Assembly (NCBI GenBank): GCA_035714625.1
Contig: DASTLT010000029.1
Location: forward strand, 1 to 40,228
Direction of reading: 5' to 3'
Length of the DNA stretch: 40,228 nt
Source: GCA-003244245 sp035714625
GTDB lineage: Bacteria; Actinomycetota; Actinomycetes; Mycobacteriales; Pseudonocardiaceae
The position numbers were made by a program, and so were the translations under genes. Below the pieces are notes generated by a model. That model was not told where the DNA came from and made no database searches. It saw only the letters and a program-made list of their open reading frames with translations. This document shows positions 14,628 to 22,576 of the stretch, piece by piece. Within the stretch, counting starts at the first letter, position 1; the number at the start of each line of letters is the position of its first letter.

Positions 14628-17600
14628 GTGGCAGGCAAGGCCCGCGTGCACGAGCTCGCGAAGGAGCTCGGTGTCACCAGTAAAGAAGTTCTCAGCAAGC
14701 TCGCCGACCTGGGTGAGTATGTGAAGTCCGCATCCTCCACCGTGGAGGCCCCCGTCGCCCGCAAGTTGCGCGACTCGTTCCCGGCCGAGGGTCATAAGGG
14801 GTCTGCCGGTAACGGTGCACCGAGTCCGGGTCCTCGCCAGCGGGGGGCTGCCGGACCGCCTCCCGCGGCCGGCCCATCCGCTCCCAAGCCGGGCCCGACG
14901 GTCCAGTCCGGATCGGCGACCCAGCCGGGCCCGACGGTCCAGCCTGGATCGGCGAGCCAGCCCGGATCGGTGCCGCCGCCGGTGCGTCGCCCGGAACGTG
15001 CTACCGAGACACCCCCCCCGCTTGCTGCGCCTGCCGAGCCGGCGGCCGCGCGGCTCCCGGCCCCCGAGCGTCCGGGAGTGCGCCCTGCAGCGCCCGAGCG
15101 TCGACCGGCGCGTCCGCCGGTGACCGGTGAGCGTCCGGCGGTGACCGGTGAGCGTCCGCCGGCGACCGGTGAGCGTGCGGCGGCTTCGGGGCGTCCCGAG
15201 CAGCGTTCGGGCCCGCGACCTGACAGCGGCGGGGGGTCAGGTGGGTCAACCGGGGCACCTCGGCCCCGGTCTCCGAAGCCAGGACCGCGCTCTCCGCGGG
15301 TCGGCAACAACCCCTTCGGGGTGGGCGGATCCGCGCCCTCGCGCGCTGCGGCGCCGCGCGCCGGTGGTTCTGGTGGTCCCGCTGGACCGGGCAGCATGCC
15401 GCCTCGCCCGGGGGGCGGCAGCCACGCCGGGTCTGGTCGCAGTGGCCCGGCCGGTAGCGGTGGTCCGCGGCCGAACCCCGGCATGATGCCGCCCCGGCCC
15501 AACCCCGGGATGATGCCGACTCGTCCGGGCCGTCCCGGGCCTGGCGGTGCTCCCGGCGGTGGGGGCCGTGGTGGTCCCGGCGGTGGTCGTGGTGGCCCGG
15601 GCGGTGGTCGTGGTGGACCCGCCGGTGGCCTCCGTGCTGGCCCGGGTGGTGCCAGCGGGGGTGCTGCCCCGGCTGGTGGCGGTTTCCGGGGCACCCCCGG
15701 CCGTCCTGGCGGTGGTAGTGGTGGCGGCGGGGGCGGTGGTGGTCGCAGCCGTGGGGGTGGTGCAGCCGGTGCGTTCGGTCGCCCCGGGGGCCCGGCTCGC
15801 AAGGGCCGCAAGTCCAAGCGCCAGAAGCGTCAGGAGTTCGACAACATGCAGGCACCGTCGGTCGGGGGGGTCCGGCTGCCGCGCGGCACCGGCGAGATCG
15901 TCCGGCTGCGCCGCGGTTCCTCCCTCACCGACTTCGCCGATAAGATCAACGCCAATCCGGCTGCGCTGGTGCAGGCGCTGTTCCACCTTGGTGAGATGGT
16001 GACCGCGACCGAGTCCGTCTCCGATGACGTGCTGGAACTGCTCGGTCAGGAGATGAACTACAAGATCCAGGTCGTCAGCCCCGAGGACGAGGACCGCGAA
16101 CTGCTGGAGTCCTTTGACCTGACCTACGGCGAGGACACCGGTGAGGAGGCCGACCTCGCGTTCCGGCCACCGGTGGTCACCGTCATGGGCCACGTGGACC
16201 ACGGCAAGACCCGGTTGCTGGACACCATCCGCAAGACCAACGTGATGGCCGGCGAGGCGGGCGGGATCACCCAGCACATCGGCGCCTACCAGGTGACCAC
16301 GGAGCTGGACGGTGCGGAGCGGCTGATCACGTTCATCGACACCCCGGGCCACGAGGCGTTCACCGCCATGCGGGCCCGCGGCGCGAAGTCGACGGACATC
16401 GCGGTGCTCGTGGTGGCCGCCGACGACGGCGTGATGCCGCAGACCGTGGAGGCGATCAACCACGCCAAGGCGGCCGGTGTGCCGGTCGTGGTCGCGGTGA
16501 ACAAGATCGACAAGGAAGGCGCGGACCCGGTTCGGATCCGCGGTCAGCTCACCGAGTACGGGCTGGTACCCGAGGAGTACGGCGGCGACACCATGTTCGT
16601 CGACATCTCCGCCAAGCAGGGCACCAACATCGACGCGCTGCTCGAGGCGATCCTGCTCACTGCGGACGCCTCGCTGGACCTGCGGGCCAACCCGGACATG
16701 GAGGCCCAGGGCGTGGCGATCGAAGCCCATCTGGATCGCGGCCGGGGGCCGGTGGCCACCGTGCTGGTGCAGCGCGGGACGCTGCACGTGGGCGACTCGG
16801 TGGTGGCGGGCGATGCCTACGGCCGGGTCCGCAGGATGGTCGACGAGCACGGCGAGGACGTCGTCGAGGCGCTGCCGTCGCGGCCGGTGCAGGTGATCGG
16901 GTTCACCTCGGTGCCGGGTGCGGGGGACAACTTCCTGGTCGTCGACGAGGACCGGATCGCCCGGCAGATCGCCGACCGCAGGCGGACCCGGGAGCGCAAC
17001 GCCGACCTCGCCTCCCGTCGTCGCCGGGTCAGCCTGGAGGATCTGGACCGGGCGCTACAGGAGACCAGCCAGCTCAGCCTGATCCTCAAGGGCGACAACT
17101 CCGGCACGGTGGAGGCGCTGGAGGACGCGCTGCTGAAGATCGACGTCGGCGAGGAGGTCGAGCTGCGGGTCATCTCCCGTGGGGTGGGTGGTATCACTGA
17201 GAGCGACATCAACCTCGCTATCGCGGACAACACCATCGTGCTCGGATTCAATGTCCGGGCCGACGCCAAGGCCGCCGCACTGGCCAACCGCGAGGGCGTC
17301 GAGATCCGGTATTACTCGGTGATCTACCAGGCGATCGACGAGATTGAGCAGGCGCTCAAGGGCTTGCTCAAGCCGGAGTTCGAGGAGGTGGCGCTGGGCC
17401 GTGCGGAGGTCCGCGAGGTGTTCCGATCTTCCAAGGTCGGCACCATCGCGGGGTGCATGGTGACCTCCGGTGAGATCCGGCGCAACGCCAAGGCCCGGCT
17501 GCTGCGCGACAACGTGGTCGTCCGGGAGGACCTCTCGGTGTCCTCGCTGCGCCGGTTCAAGGACGACGCCACGTCGGTCCGGGAAGGGTTCGAGTGCGGT

Positions 17601-17681
17601 CTCACCCTCTCCTCCTACAACGACCTGCAGGTCGGGGATGAGGTCGAGACCTACGAGCTGCGCGAGAAGCCTCGTACCTGA
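14628..17681 (+). CDS. infB: Translation initiation factor IF-2
   Basis: A 1017-residue IF2, long as in other actinobacteria. GTG 14628 is chosen because of GAGGAG just upstream and the conserved start AGKARVHELAKELGVTSKEV (IF2 N-terminal helical domain). Residues 60-395 are Pro/Gly/Arg-rich low complexity, with VTGERPP and NPGMMPPRP repeats and long Gly-Arg runs. The GTPase follows: G1 GHVDHGKT (521-528), the switch region GGITQHIGAYQV, G3 DTPGHE, G4 NKID and the G5 region SAKQGTNID. Domains II-IV follow to the C-terminus (YELREKPRT). It positions initiator fMet-tRNA on the 30S subunit. A perfect 13-bp hairpin lies five bases after the stop. Confidence 0.97.
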   Translation: MAGKARVHELAKELGVTSKEVLSKLADLGEYVKSASSTVEAPVARKLRDSFPAEGHKGSAGNGAPSPGPRQRGAAGPPPAAGPSAPKPGPTVQSGSATQPGPTVQPGSASQPGSVPPPVRRPERATETPPPLAAPAEPAAARLPAPERPGVRPAAPERRPARPPVTGERPAVTGERPPATGERAAASGRPEQRSGPRPDSGGGSGGSTGAPRPRSPKPGPRSPRVGNNPFGVGGSAPSRAAAPRAGGSGGPAGPGSMPPRPGGGSHAGSGRSGPAGSGGPRPNPGMMPPRPNPGMMPTRPGRPGPGGAPGGGGRGGPGGGRGGPGGGRGGPAGGLRAGPGGASGGAAPAGGGFRGTPGRPGGGSGGGGGGGGRSRGGGAAGAFGRPGGPARKGRKSKRQKRQEFDNMQAPSVGGVRLPRGTGEIVRLRRGSSLTDFADKINANPAALVQALFHLGEMVTATESVSDDVLELLGQEMNYKIQVVSPEDEDRELLESFDLTYGEDTGEEADLAFRPPVVTVMGHVDHGKTRLLDTIRKTNVMAGEAGGITQHIGAYQVTTELDGAERLITFIDTPGHEAFTAMRARGAKSTDIAVLVVAADDGVMPQTVEAINHAKAAGVPVVVAVNKIDKEGADPVRIRGQLTEYGLVPEEYGGDTMFVDISAKQGTNIDALLEAILLTADASLDLRANPDMEAQGVAIEAHLDRGRGPVATVLVQRGTLHVGDSVVAGDAYGRVRRMVDEHGEDVVEALPSRPVQVIGFTSVPGAGDNFLVVDEDRIARQIADRRRTRERNADLASRRRRVSLEDLDRALQETSQLSLILKGDNSGTVEALEDALLKIDVGEEVELRVISRGVGGITESDINLAIADNTIVLGFNVRADAKAAALANREGVEIRYYSVIYQAIDEIEQALKGLLKPEFEEVALGRAEVREVFRSSKVGTIAGCMVTSGEIRRNAKARLLRDNVVVREDLSVSSLRRFKDDATSVREGFECGLTLSSYNDLQVGDEVETYELREKPRT
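15121..15183 (+). repeat. Three tandem 21-bp repeats inside infB
   Basis: Units at 15121, 15142 and 15163, each close to TGACCGGTGAGCGTCCG plus CCGG/GCGG, encode V/A-TGERP/A-P/A heptapeptides in the disordered N-terminal part of IF2. Nearby Pro-Gly repeats (GPTVQ.GSA.QPG; NPGMMP) show the same slippage-prone character. They are in frame and do not disturb the GTPase. Confidence 0.85.
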
Positions 17682-17686
17682 CCAGC

Positions 17687-17723
17687 CCGGGGTTGGTGGG
17701 TCTTCAAGAGCCACCAACCCCGG
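17687..17723 (+). terminator. Strong hairpin after infB, with a partial duplicate behind it
   Basis: CCGGGGTTGGTGG (17687-17699) pairs perfectly over 13 bp with CCACCAACCCCGG (17711-17723) across an 11-base loop. There is no T-run, as is usual for actinobacterial terminators. The segment 17695-17723 is imperfectly repeated at 17728-17756 (TCTTCAASAGCYACCAACC core shared), giving a second, weaker hairpin just before DUF503. Confidence 0.75.
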
Positions 17724-17767
17724 AGCCGGTGGTCTTCAACAGCTACCAACCTCCGGTGGTGAGGCGG

Positions 17768-18070
17768 GTGTACGTGGGCGCTCTGGAGCTTGATGTCGTC
17801 TTCGACGATGTGCGCTCGTTGAAGGAGAAGCGCTCGCTGGTCCGGCCTGTGGTGGCCGAACTGCGGCGACGCTTCGACGTCGCGGTGGCTGAGGCGGGGC
17901 ATGTCGATCTGCACCGCAGAGCCCTGATCGGGATCGCAGCGGTCGCGGGTGACGCCGGCCACGTGCGGGAGGTGCTGCAGGCATGTGAGCGGATGGTGGC
18001 AGCGCGCCCTGAGCTGGAGTTGCTCGCTGCCCGGCACCGGATGCTGGGACCGGATGACGATGCTGACTAG
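17768..18070 (+). CDS. DUF503 family small protein
   Basis: A 100-residue protein with the DUF503 pattern: YVGALELDVVFDDVRSLKEK (start), then RSLVRPVVAELRRRFDVAVAE, and ending in a helical ERMVAARPELELL segment. The family sits between infB and rbfA in many bacteria and is thought to be RNA- or ribosome-related; the role is not established. GTG 17768 is chosen because family homology begins right there and GAGG precedes it by about three bases. In-frame GTGs at 17756 and 17759 are possible. Further extension to 17693 would translate the hairpin region and is unlikely. Confidence 0.82.
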   Translation: MYVGALELDVVFDDVRSLKEKRSLVRPVVAELRRRFDVAVAEAGHVDLHRRALIGIAAVAGDAGHVREVLQACERMVAARPELELLAARHRMLGPDDDAD

Positions 18071-18118
18071 CGTGGGTATCCCAGGCCCATGTCCGACGAG
18101 ACGAGGAGACCGCAGCCG

Positions 18119-18568
18119 ATGGCCGACCCTGCCCGGGCCCGCCGGCTCGCCAAACGGATCACACAGATCGTCGCATCCGGCCTTGAGCACGAGGTGAAGG
18201 ATCCGCGGCTGGCGATGGTGACCATTACCGACGCGAAGGTCACCGCCGACCTGCGAGACGCGACCGTCTACTACACGGTGCTCGGTGAGACCATTGACGC
18301 TCCGCCGGACACCGCGGCCGCGGCTGCCGCGCTGGCCAGCGCTACCGGGGTGCTGCGCTCCCTGGTCGGCCGGGCTACCGGGGTCCGCTTCACGCCTACG
18401 CTGACCTTCCTGCCGGATCATGTCCCGGACGGGGTGCGGCGGATCGACGAGTTGCTGGCCCGGGCGCACGATGCCGACGCCGAGGTCGCCCGCATCGCGG
18501 CGCACGCTTCGCCTGCCGGTGAGCCCGACCCCTACCGCCCACCCCGCGATCCCGCCGCGGACACCTGA
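18119..18568 (+). CDS. rbfA: Ribosome-binding factor A
   Basis: A 149-residue KH-fold protein needed for late 16S rRNA maturation in the 30S subunit. The start MADPARARRLAKRITQIVAS and the core EVKDPRLAMVTITDAKVTAD and DLRDATVYYTVLG are canonical. ATG 18119 has GAGGAG about ten bases upstream and matches the family N-terminus; an in-frame ATG at 18089 would add ten residues. The C-terminus is an Asp/Pro-rich tail, as in related actinobacteria. Confidence 0.94.
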   Translation: MADPARARRLAKRITQIVASGLEHEVKDPRLAMVTITDAKVTADLRDATVYYTVLGETIDAPPDTAAAAAALASATGVLRSLVGRATGVRFTPTLTFLPDHVPDGVRRIDELLARAHDADAEVARIAAHASPAGEPDPYRPPRDPAADT

Positions 18569-18635
18569 GCGGTGTCGCTGCCCGGATCGCCCAGGCTATG
18601 AAGCGGACCCGGCGTCGACGCCTCGAGACAGATGG

Positions 18636-19670
18636 GTGAAGCTGACCACCGTGCGGACTGCCCTAAGTGATCACTCGATCGGAGTACCGGCCGACCCGAA
18701 CCCCGACCTGAGTGTTGCCGCTGAGCTGGTCGGCAGCGCGCAGGACGTGACGCTGGTGGCCCACGTGCAGCCGGACGCCGATGCGCTGGGCAGCGCACTG
18801 GCCTTGGGGCTGGCGTTGCACCAGCGCGGTACCACCGTGCGGGTGACGTTCGGCGAGCCGGCCGATGCCCCAGAGTCCCTGCGGGCGTTGGACATCGCCG
18901 ATCTGATCGTCCCGCCGTATCAGGTGCCCGCCGCGCCGGAGCTTCTGGTTGCGCTGGACACTGCGAGCCGGGCTCGCCTGGGCTGCCTCTCCGATCGGGT
19001 GGACACCGCCGGCGCCGTGCTGGTCGTCGACCACCATGTCACGAACGAGCGGTTCGGGACGCACCACCTGGTCGATGCCTGCGCCGAGGCGACGGCGGTG
19101 CTGGCCTTGCGGCTGATCGATGCGCTCGGGGTACGGCTGGACGAGCCGATGGCCCGCTGTATCTACGCCGGGCTGGTGACTGACACCAGTTGCTTCCGGC
19201 GCGCCACCCCCGGCACCCACGCGATCGCCGCCCGGCTGCTGACCGCAGGTGTCGATCCCAATGCCACCACCCGGGCGCTGCTGGACACCCACCCGTTCGG
19301 CTGGCTGAGCATGCTCGGGGCGGTACTGGGCCGCGCCAGGCTGGAGCCCGCGGCCGCCCAGGGTCTGGGGCTGGTGCACACCACGGTGCTGCTGACTGAT
19401 GCGGCGGGGATGCGCAGCGAAGAGGTCGAGAGCGTGGTGGACCTGGTGCGCACCACGGCGGAGGCCGAGGTCGCCGTAGTGCTCAAGGAGATCGCCGCAG
19501 ACCAGTGGTCGGTGTCGTTGCGCGCCAAGCAGTGCGTGGACGTCGCCGCCGCTGCGGCCGAGTTCGGGGGTGGGGGGCACCGGCTGGCCGCCGGATTCAC
19601 CACTCAGGGTTCCGGCGCGGAGGTCATCGATGCGCTGCGTGTCGCCTTGCACCGTGCCCCGAGGATCTGA
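18636..19670 (+). CDS. nrnA: Bifunctional oligoribonuclease / PAP phosphatase NrnA (DHH-DHHA1)
   Basis: A 344-residue DHH-superfamily phosphoesterase that degrades nano-RNAs and/or dephosphorylates pAp. Motifs: AHVQPDADALGSALALG (motif I, metal-binding Asp residues), VALDTAS, VVDHHVTNERFG (the DHH motif), GLVTDTSCFRR, and the DHHA1 substrate-binding EFGGGGHRLAAGF near the C-terminus. All metal ligands appear present. The frame is open back to 18420 over rbfA; GTG 18636 is taken as the start, with GTG 18651 nearly as good. In Mycobacterium it lies in the same neighbourhood, after rbfA. It ends four bases before truB. Confidence 0.9.
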   Translation: MKLTTVRTALSDHSIGVPADPNPDLSVAAELVGSAQDVTLVAHVQPDADALGSALALGLALHQRGTTVRVTFGEPADAPESLRALDIADLIVPPYQVPAAPELLVALDTASRARLGCLSDRVDTAGAVLVVDHHVTNERFGTHHLVDACAEATAVLALRLIDALGVRLDEPMARCIYAGLVTDTSCFRRATPGTHAIAARLLTAGVDPNATTRALLDTHPFGWLSMLGAVLGRARLEPAAAQGLGLVHTTVLLTDAAGMRSEEVESVVDLVRTTAEAEVAVVLKEIAADQWSVSLRAKQCVDVAAAAAEFGGGGHRLAAGFTTQGSGAEVIDALRVALHRAPRI

Positions 19671-19674
19671 CCTG

Positions 19675-20640
19675 GTGGTCCCTGCAGGTGCGGTCCCCGC
19701 TGGTGCGGTCCCCGCTGGCCTGGTCATTGTGGACAAGCCGGCGGGGATGACGTCTCACGACGTCGTTGCCCGGCTGCGCCGGCTGCTGGGCACGCGGCGG
19801 ATCGGGCATGCCGGGACGCTGGATCCGATGGCGACCGGTGTGCTGGTCTGTGGCCTGCAGCGGGCGACCAGGCTGCTCGGCCACCTGCCGCTGGAACCCA
19901 AGGTCTACCGCGGCACGGTGCGCCTCGGGGTGGCCACCAGCACCGATGACGCCCAGGGCGAGCGGCTCGGCGGCGTCGACCCCTCGGGGGTGGGCGAGCC
20001 GGAGATCCTGGCGGGTATCGCGGATCTCACCGGGGCGATCGAGCAGGTGCCCAGTGGGGTGAGCGCGGTCAAGGTCGGCGGTCAACGCGCCTACGCGCTG
20101 GCCCGGGCTGGCGAAGTGGTACGGCTGGCGGCCCGGCCGGTCACGGTCTTCCGGTTCGAGCTGCTTGCGCTGCGCAGCGTCGACGGTCCAGCGATCGATC
20201 TGGACGTGCTGGTGGAGTGCAGTGGGGGCACCTACGTTCGCGCCCTGGCCCGGGACCTCGGCGCTGTGCTCGGCGTCGGGGGGCACCTCACCGCGCTGCG
20301 CCGCACCCGGGTGGGGCCGTTCGGCCTGGACGGCGCGCGCACGCTGGACGAGATCGCTGAGCGACCGGTCCTCACGGTGGGTCTGGATGAGGCGGTAGCC
20401 GCCGCATTCCCGCAGCGGATGGTGACCGCCGAGCAGGCCCGGGTGCTGGCGCATGGCGGCGAGCTGCCCGCCACCGGCCTCGCCGGGACATCGGTGGCCT
20501 TCGATCCGGCCGGGCAGGCGATTGCCCTGCTCACCGAGACCGGGTCGCGGGCCCGCCCGCTACTGGTGCTGCGCCCAGCGGGCTGCTCGTGTGGGCGTTG
20601 CGGTGCCCAGCCACCGAAACGCCCTCACGAGCAGCCGTAG
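19675..20640 (+). CDS. truB: tRNA pseudouridine-55 synthase TruB
   Basis: A 321-residue enzyme making pseudouridine 55 in the T-loop of tRNAs. GLVIVDKPAGMTSHDVVARL and GHAGTLDPMATGVLVCGL carry the catalytic Asp in the GTLDP motif. YRGTVRLGVATSTDDAQG and SAVKVGGQRAYALARAG also match, and the actinobacterial C-terminal domain (MVTAEQARVLAHGGELP) follows. GTG 19675 has GAGGA nine bases upstream. The N-terminus encodes three PAGAV repeats from 15-bp DNA repeats. The last 19 residues (CSCGRCGAQPPKRPHEQP and preceding Gly) are encoded by a long inverted repeat and look like an extension beyond the normal end. Confidence 0.93.
   Translation: MVPAGAVPAGAVPAGLVIVDKPAGMTSHDVVARLRRLLGTRRIGHAGTLDPMATGVLVCGLQRATRLLGHLPLEPKVYRGTVRLGVATSTDDAQGERLGGVDPSGVGEPEILAGIADLTGAIEQVPSGVSAVKVGGQRAYALARAGEVVRLAARPVTVFRFELLALRSVDGPAIDLDVLVECSGGTYVRALARDLGAVLGVGGHLTALRRTRVGPFGLDGARTLDEIAERPVLTVGLDEAVAAAFPQRMVTAEQARVLAHGGELPATGLAGTSVAFDPAGQAIALLTETGSRARPLLVLRPAGCSCGRCGAQPPKRPHEQP
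19683..19724 (+). repeat. Three tandem copies of a 15-bp unit at the truB start
   Basis: GGTGCGGTCCCCGCT-like units (CCTGCAGGTGCGGTC, CCCGCTGGTGCGGTC, CCCGCTGGCCTGGTC) encode PAGAV-PAGAV-PAGLV. They extend the N-terminus by about ten residues before the conserved IVDKPAGMTSHD. Confidence 0.7.
20581..20636 (+). terminator. 25-bp inverted repeat overlapping the 3' coding end of truB
   Basis: The left arm 20581-20605 (begins GGCTGCTCGTG) pairs with the right arm 20612-20636 (ends CACGAGCAGCC) with only two mismatches, across a six-base loop CCCAGC. The truB stop codon TAG (20638-20640) follows immediately. There is no T-run. The length is unusual for a terminator. A small extra hairpin GCTGCAC/GTGCAGC follows at 20641-20657, over the ribF start. 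Confidence 0.7.
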
Positions 20641-20650
20641 GCTGCACCGC

Positions 20651-21583
20651 GTGCAGCGGTGGCGTGGGGTGGAGGCGATCCCGAGCGGGTGGGGACGCAG
20701 CGTGGTCACTATCGGGGTGTTCGACGGGCTGCACCGTGGGCACACCCGGCTGGTCAGCCATGCGGTCAAGCGCGCCAGGGAGCGGGGCGTTCCCTGCGTG
20801 CTGCTGACCTTCGATCCACACCCTTCCGAGGTGGTCCGGCCCGGCAGCCACCCGGCGCAGCTCACCACCCTGCGTCGCCGGGCCGAGCTGGCCGAACAGC
20901 TCGGCGTGGACGTGTTCTTCGTGCTGCCGTTCACCATCGAGTTGTCCCGGATGCCGGCCGACGAGTTCGTTCACGAGCTGCTCGTCGAGCGGCTGCATGT
21001 CGCGGAGGTGGTGGTGGGCGACAACTTCACCTTCGGGCACAAGGCGGTCGGCGACGTGACGCTGCTGCGTACCCTGGGCCGGCGGTTCGGGTTCACCGCC
21101 GAGGACGTGGGCCTGCTTTCCCAGGGGGAGCTGGCGTTCTCCTCCACCTATATCAGGTCCTGCATTGACGCCGGCGACGTGGCCGCCGCCAGCACCGCGC
21201 TGGGCCGGCCGCATCGGGTGGAGGGCATCGTGATCCGCGGTGACCAGCGGGGACGTGGCTTGGGCTATCCGACGGCCAACCTGTCCACTCCGCGGTATGC
21301 GGCGGTACCCGCCGATGGCGTGTATGCCTGTCGCTTTGTGCACCGCGGCCGGGAGTTGCCGGCTGCCGTGTCAGTGGGCACCAATCCCACATTCTCCGGG
21401 CGGGAGCGCCGGGTGGAGGCGTTCGTCCTGGACTTGGACGAGGACTTCTACGGTGAGCAGGTGGCGCTGGACTTCATCGAGCGGCTCCGCGGCATGGTGC
21501 GCTTCGACACCTCCGAGCAACTGGTCGCGCAGATCGCCGATGACGTGGCCCGCACCCGGCAGGTGCTGGCCCAGCGCGAGTGA
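20651..21583 (+). CDS. ribF: Bifunctional riboflavin kinase / FAD synthetase
   Basis: A 310-residue enzyme that phosphorylates riboflavin to FMN and adenylates FMN to FAD. The N-terminal nucleotidyltransferase domain has VVTIGVFDGLHRGHTRLVSHA with the HxGH-type motif, LLTFDPHPSEVVRPG, and VVVGDNFTFGHKAVGD, then SSTYIRSCIDAGDV. The C-terminal flavokinase domain has GIVIRGDQRGRGLGYPTANL with the PTAN motif and FLDLDEDFYGEQV-like segments. GTG 20651 starts VQRWRGVEAIP, which matches the actinobacterial family start. It follows truB by ten bases, across the inverted repeat. Confidence 0.95.
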   Translation: MQRWRGVEAIPSGWGRSVVTIGVFDGLHRGHTRLVSHAVKRARERGVPCVLLTFDPHPSEVVRPGSHPAQLTTLRRRAELAEQLGVDVFFVLPFTIELSRMPADEFVHELLVERLHVAEVVVGDNFTFGHKAVGDVTLLRTLGRRFGFTAEDVGLLSQGELAFSSTYIRSCIDAGDVAAASTALGRPHRVEGIVIRGDQRGRGLGYPTANLSTPRYAAVPADGVYACRFVHRGRELPAAVSVGTNPTFSGRERRVEAFVLDLDEDFYGEQVALDFIERLRGMVRFDTSEQLVAQIADDVARTRQVLAQRE

Positions 21584-21624
21584 TCTCGCAAAAGGTGCCC
21601 GCACCAGCGGTGCGGCTGGCAGGA

Positions 21625-21639
21625 TGCCCTTTCGGACAC
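21625..21639. promoter_or_regulatory. Single TGCCCTTTCGGACAC motif before the XRE regulator
   Basis: This sequence shares its TGCCCTTTCGG core with the site at 8978 and CTTCGGACA with the site at 8957. It sits about 15 bases upstream of the regulator's GGGGAGG ribosome-binding site. An autoregulatory operator is a plausible reading, but only the sequence similarity is seen. Confidence 0.3.
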
Positions 21640-21653
21640 GGAAGGGGAGGCCG

Positions 21654-22166
21654 GTGCAGGAGCAGCAGGCCGTCGCGCGCAACCTCGCCCAGCAGCGCGA
21701 GTGGTACGGGGAGCCGCTCGGCGACCGGGTGCGCCGGCTCGTGGTCGCTTTCGACGTCTCCCAGGCGCAGCTCGCCGAGGTCCTCGGGCTGAGCCCCCCG
21801 ATGCTCAGCCAGCTCATGAGCGGGCGCCGGGCGAAGATCGGCAATCCGGCGGTGCTGGCGCGGATGGTGATGCTGGAGCGCCGGGTACTCACCCCCGCAG
21901 TGGCTTCCGGTGATCCGGGTGCGATCCGCGCCGCACTGGACCAGGTCCGCGACTCCAAACCCACGGTGGGGCGCGACACCTGGCTGGTCGAGGAGGACGG
22001 TGACGCGGTGTTGCTGCCCGCCCTGCGCAAGCTGGCCGGGGCTGCGGAGCTGGCGGCCGCGGCCAGCCTGCTGGAGCATGGGTTCCCGTTGCTGGCCGGG
22101 TTGCTGCTGCGCGCCGCCGAGGCTGACCGGCCGGCGCCTGGGGCGTTTCCGGGCGGCGAGCAGTGA
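21654..22166 (+). CDS. XRE-family helix-turn-helix transcriptional regulator
   Basis: A 170-residue protein from GTG 21654, with GGGGAGG three to four bases upstream. The helix-turn-helix lies at about residues 22-60: LGDRVRRLVVAFDVSQAQLA, then VLGLSPPMLSQLMSGRRAKI. The remainder is helical (TPAVASGDPGAIRAALDQVR; LRKLAGAAELAAAASLLEHG) without a recognised ligand domain. It sits between ribF and rpsO. The upstream open frame overlapping ribF lacks start signals and is discarded. Target genes are unknown. Confidence 0.82.
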   Translation: MQEQQAVARNLAQQREWYGEPLGDRVRRLVVAFDVSQAQLAEVLGLSPPMLSQLMSGRRAKIGNPAVLARMVMLERRVLTPAVASGDPGAIRAALDQVRDSKPTVGRDTWLVEEDGDAVLLPALRKLAGAAELAAAASLLEHGFPLLAGLLLRAAEADRPAPGAFPGGEQ

Positions 22167-22217
22167 GCTGGTAACCTTCTTCTCTGGATCCGGCTGCGGT
22201 CCGTGGCGGCCGGTGTC

Positions 22218-22235
22218 GTGGCTGAGGTCAGCCAC
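22218..22235 (+). promoter_or_regulatory. Stem-loop in the rpsO upstream region
   Basis: GTGGCT (22218-22223) and AGCCAC (22230-22235) can form a stem; the full arms GTGGCTGA and TCAGCCAC are perfect complements. It lies about 70 bases before rpsO, within a 140-bp gap. It may be a terminator for the XRE gene or part of an S15 autoregulatory leader; S15 leader RNAs are known in several phyla. The sequence alone does not decide. Confidence 0.4.
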
Positions 22236-22306
22236 CCCCGTCGTGCCTGGCGTGGCGTGATACCGGGGCCGCACACGGTACTTATCTGACAGGAGACGAT
22301 CGACCC

Positions 22307-22576
22307 GTGGCGCTGTCCACCGCACAGAAGAGCGAGATCCTTGCCGAGTATGGGTTGCGTGGTGGGGACACCGGTTCCCCCGAGGCGCAGGTGGTCCTGC
22401 TGACCAAGCGGATCAAGGACCTCACCGAGCATCTCAAGCAGCACAAGCATGACCATCATTCCCGGCGTGGCCTGCTGCTCATGGTCGGCCGCCGCCGCAA
22501 TCTGCTGAACTACCTGGCCCGAGTCGACATCGCGCGCTACCGGTCGCTGATCGAGCGTCTCGGCCTGCGTCGCTGA
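22307..22576 (+). CDS. rpsO: 30S ribosomal protein S15
   Basis: An 89-residue protein, the standard S15 length. It binds the central domain of 16S rRNA early in 30S assembly. It opens ALSTAQKSEILAEYGLRGGD, then TGSPEAQVVLLTKRI, HKHDHHSRRGLLLMVGRRR and YLARVDIARYRSLIERLGLR, all canonical. GTG 22307 has AGGAG twelve bases upstream. It is followed by pnp, the usual bacterial order. Confidence 0.97.
   Translation: MALSTAQKSEILAEYGLRGGDTGSPEAQVVLLTKRIKDLTEHLKQHKHDHHSRRGLLLMVGRRRNLLNYLARVDIARYRSLIERLGLRR

Noticed and set aside
15500..15790. CRISPR-like or satellite repeats in the Gly-rich part of infB
   Set aside because: The repeats are irregular, in frame and encode the low-complexity linker of IF2; there are no spacers.
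15246..16850. A 534-codon minus-strand frame with Thr/Ala/Gly runs across infB
   Set aside because: The runs are the reverse complement of the Gly/Arg-rich IF2 linker.
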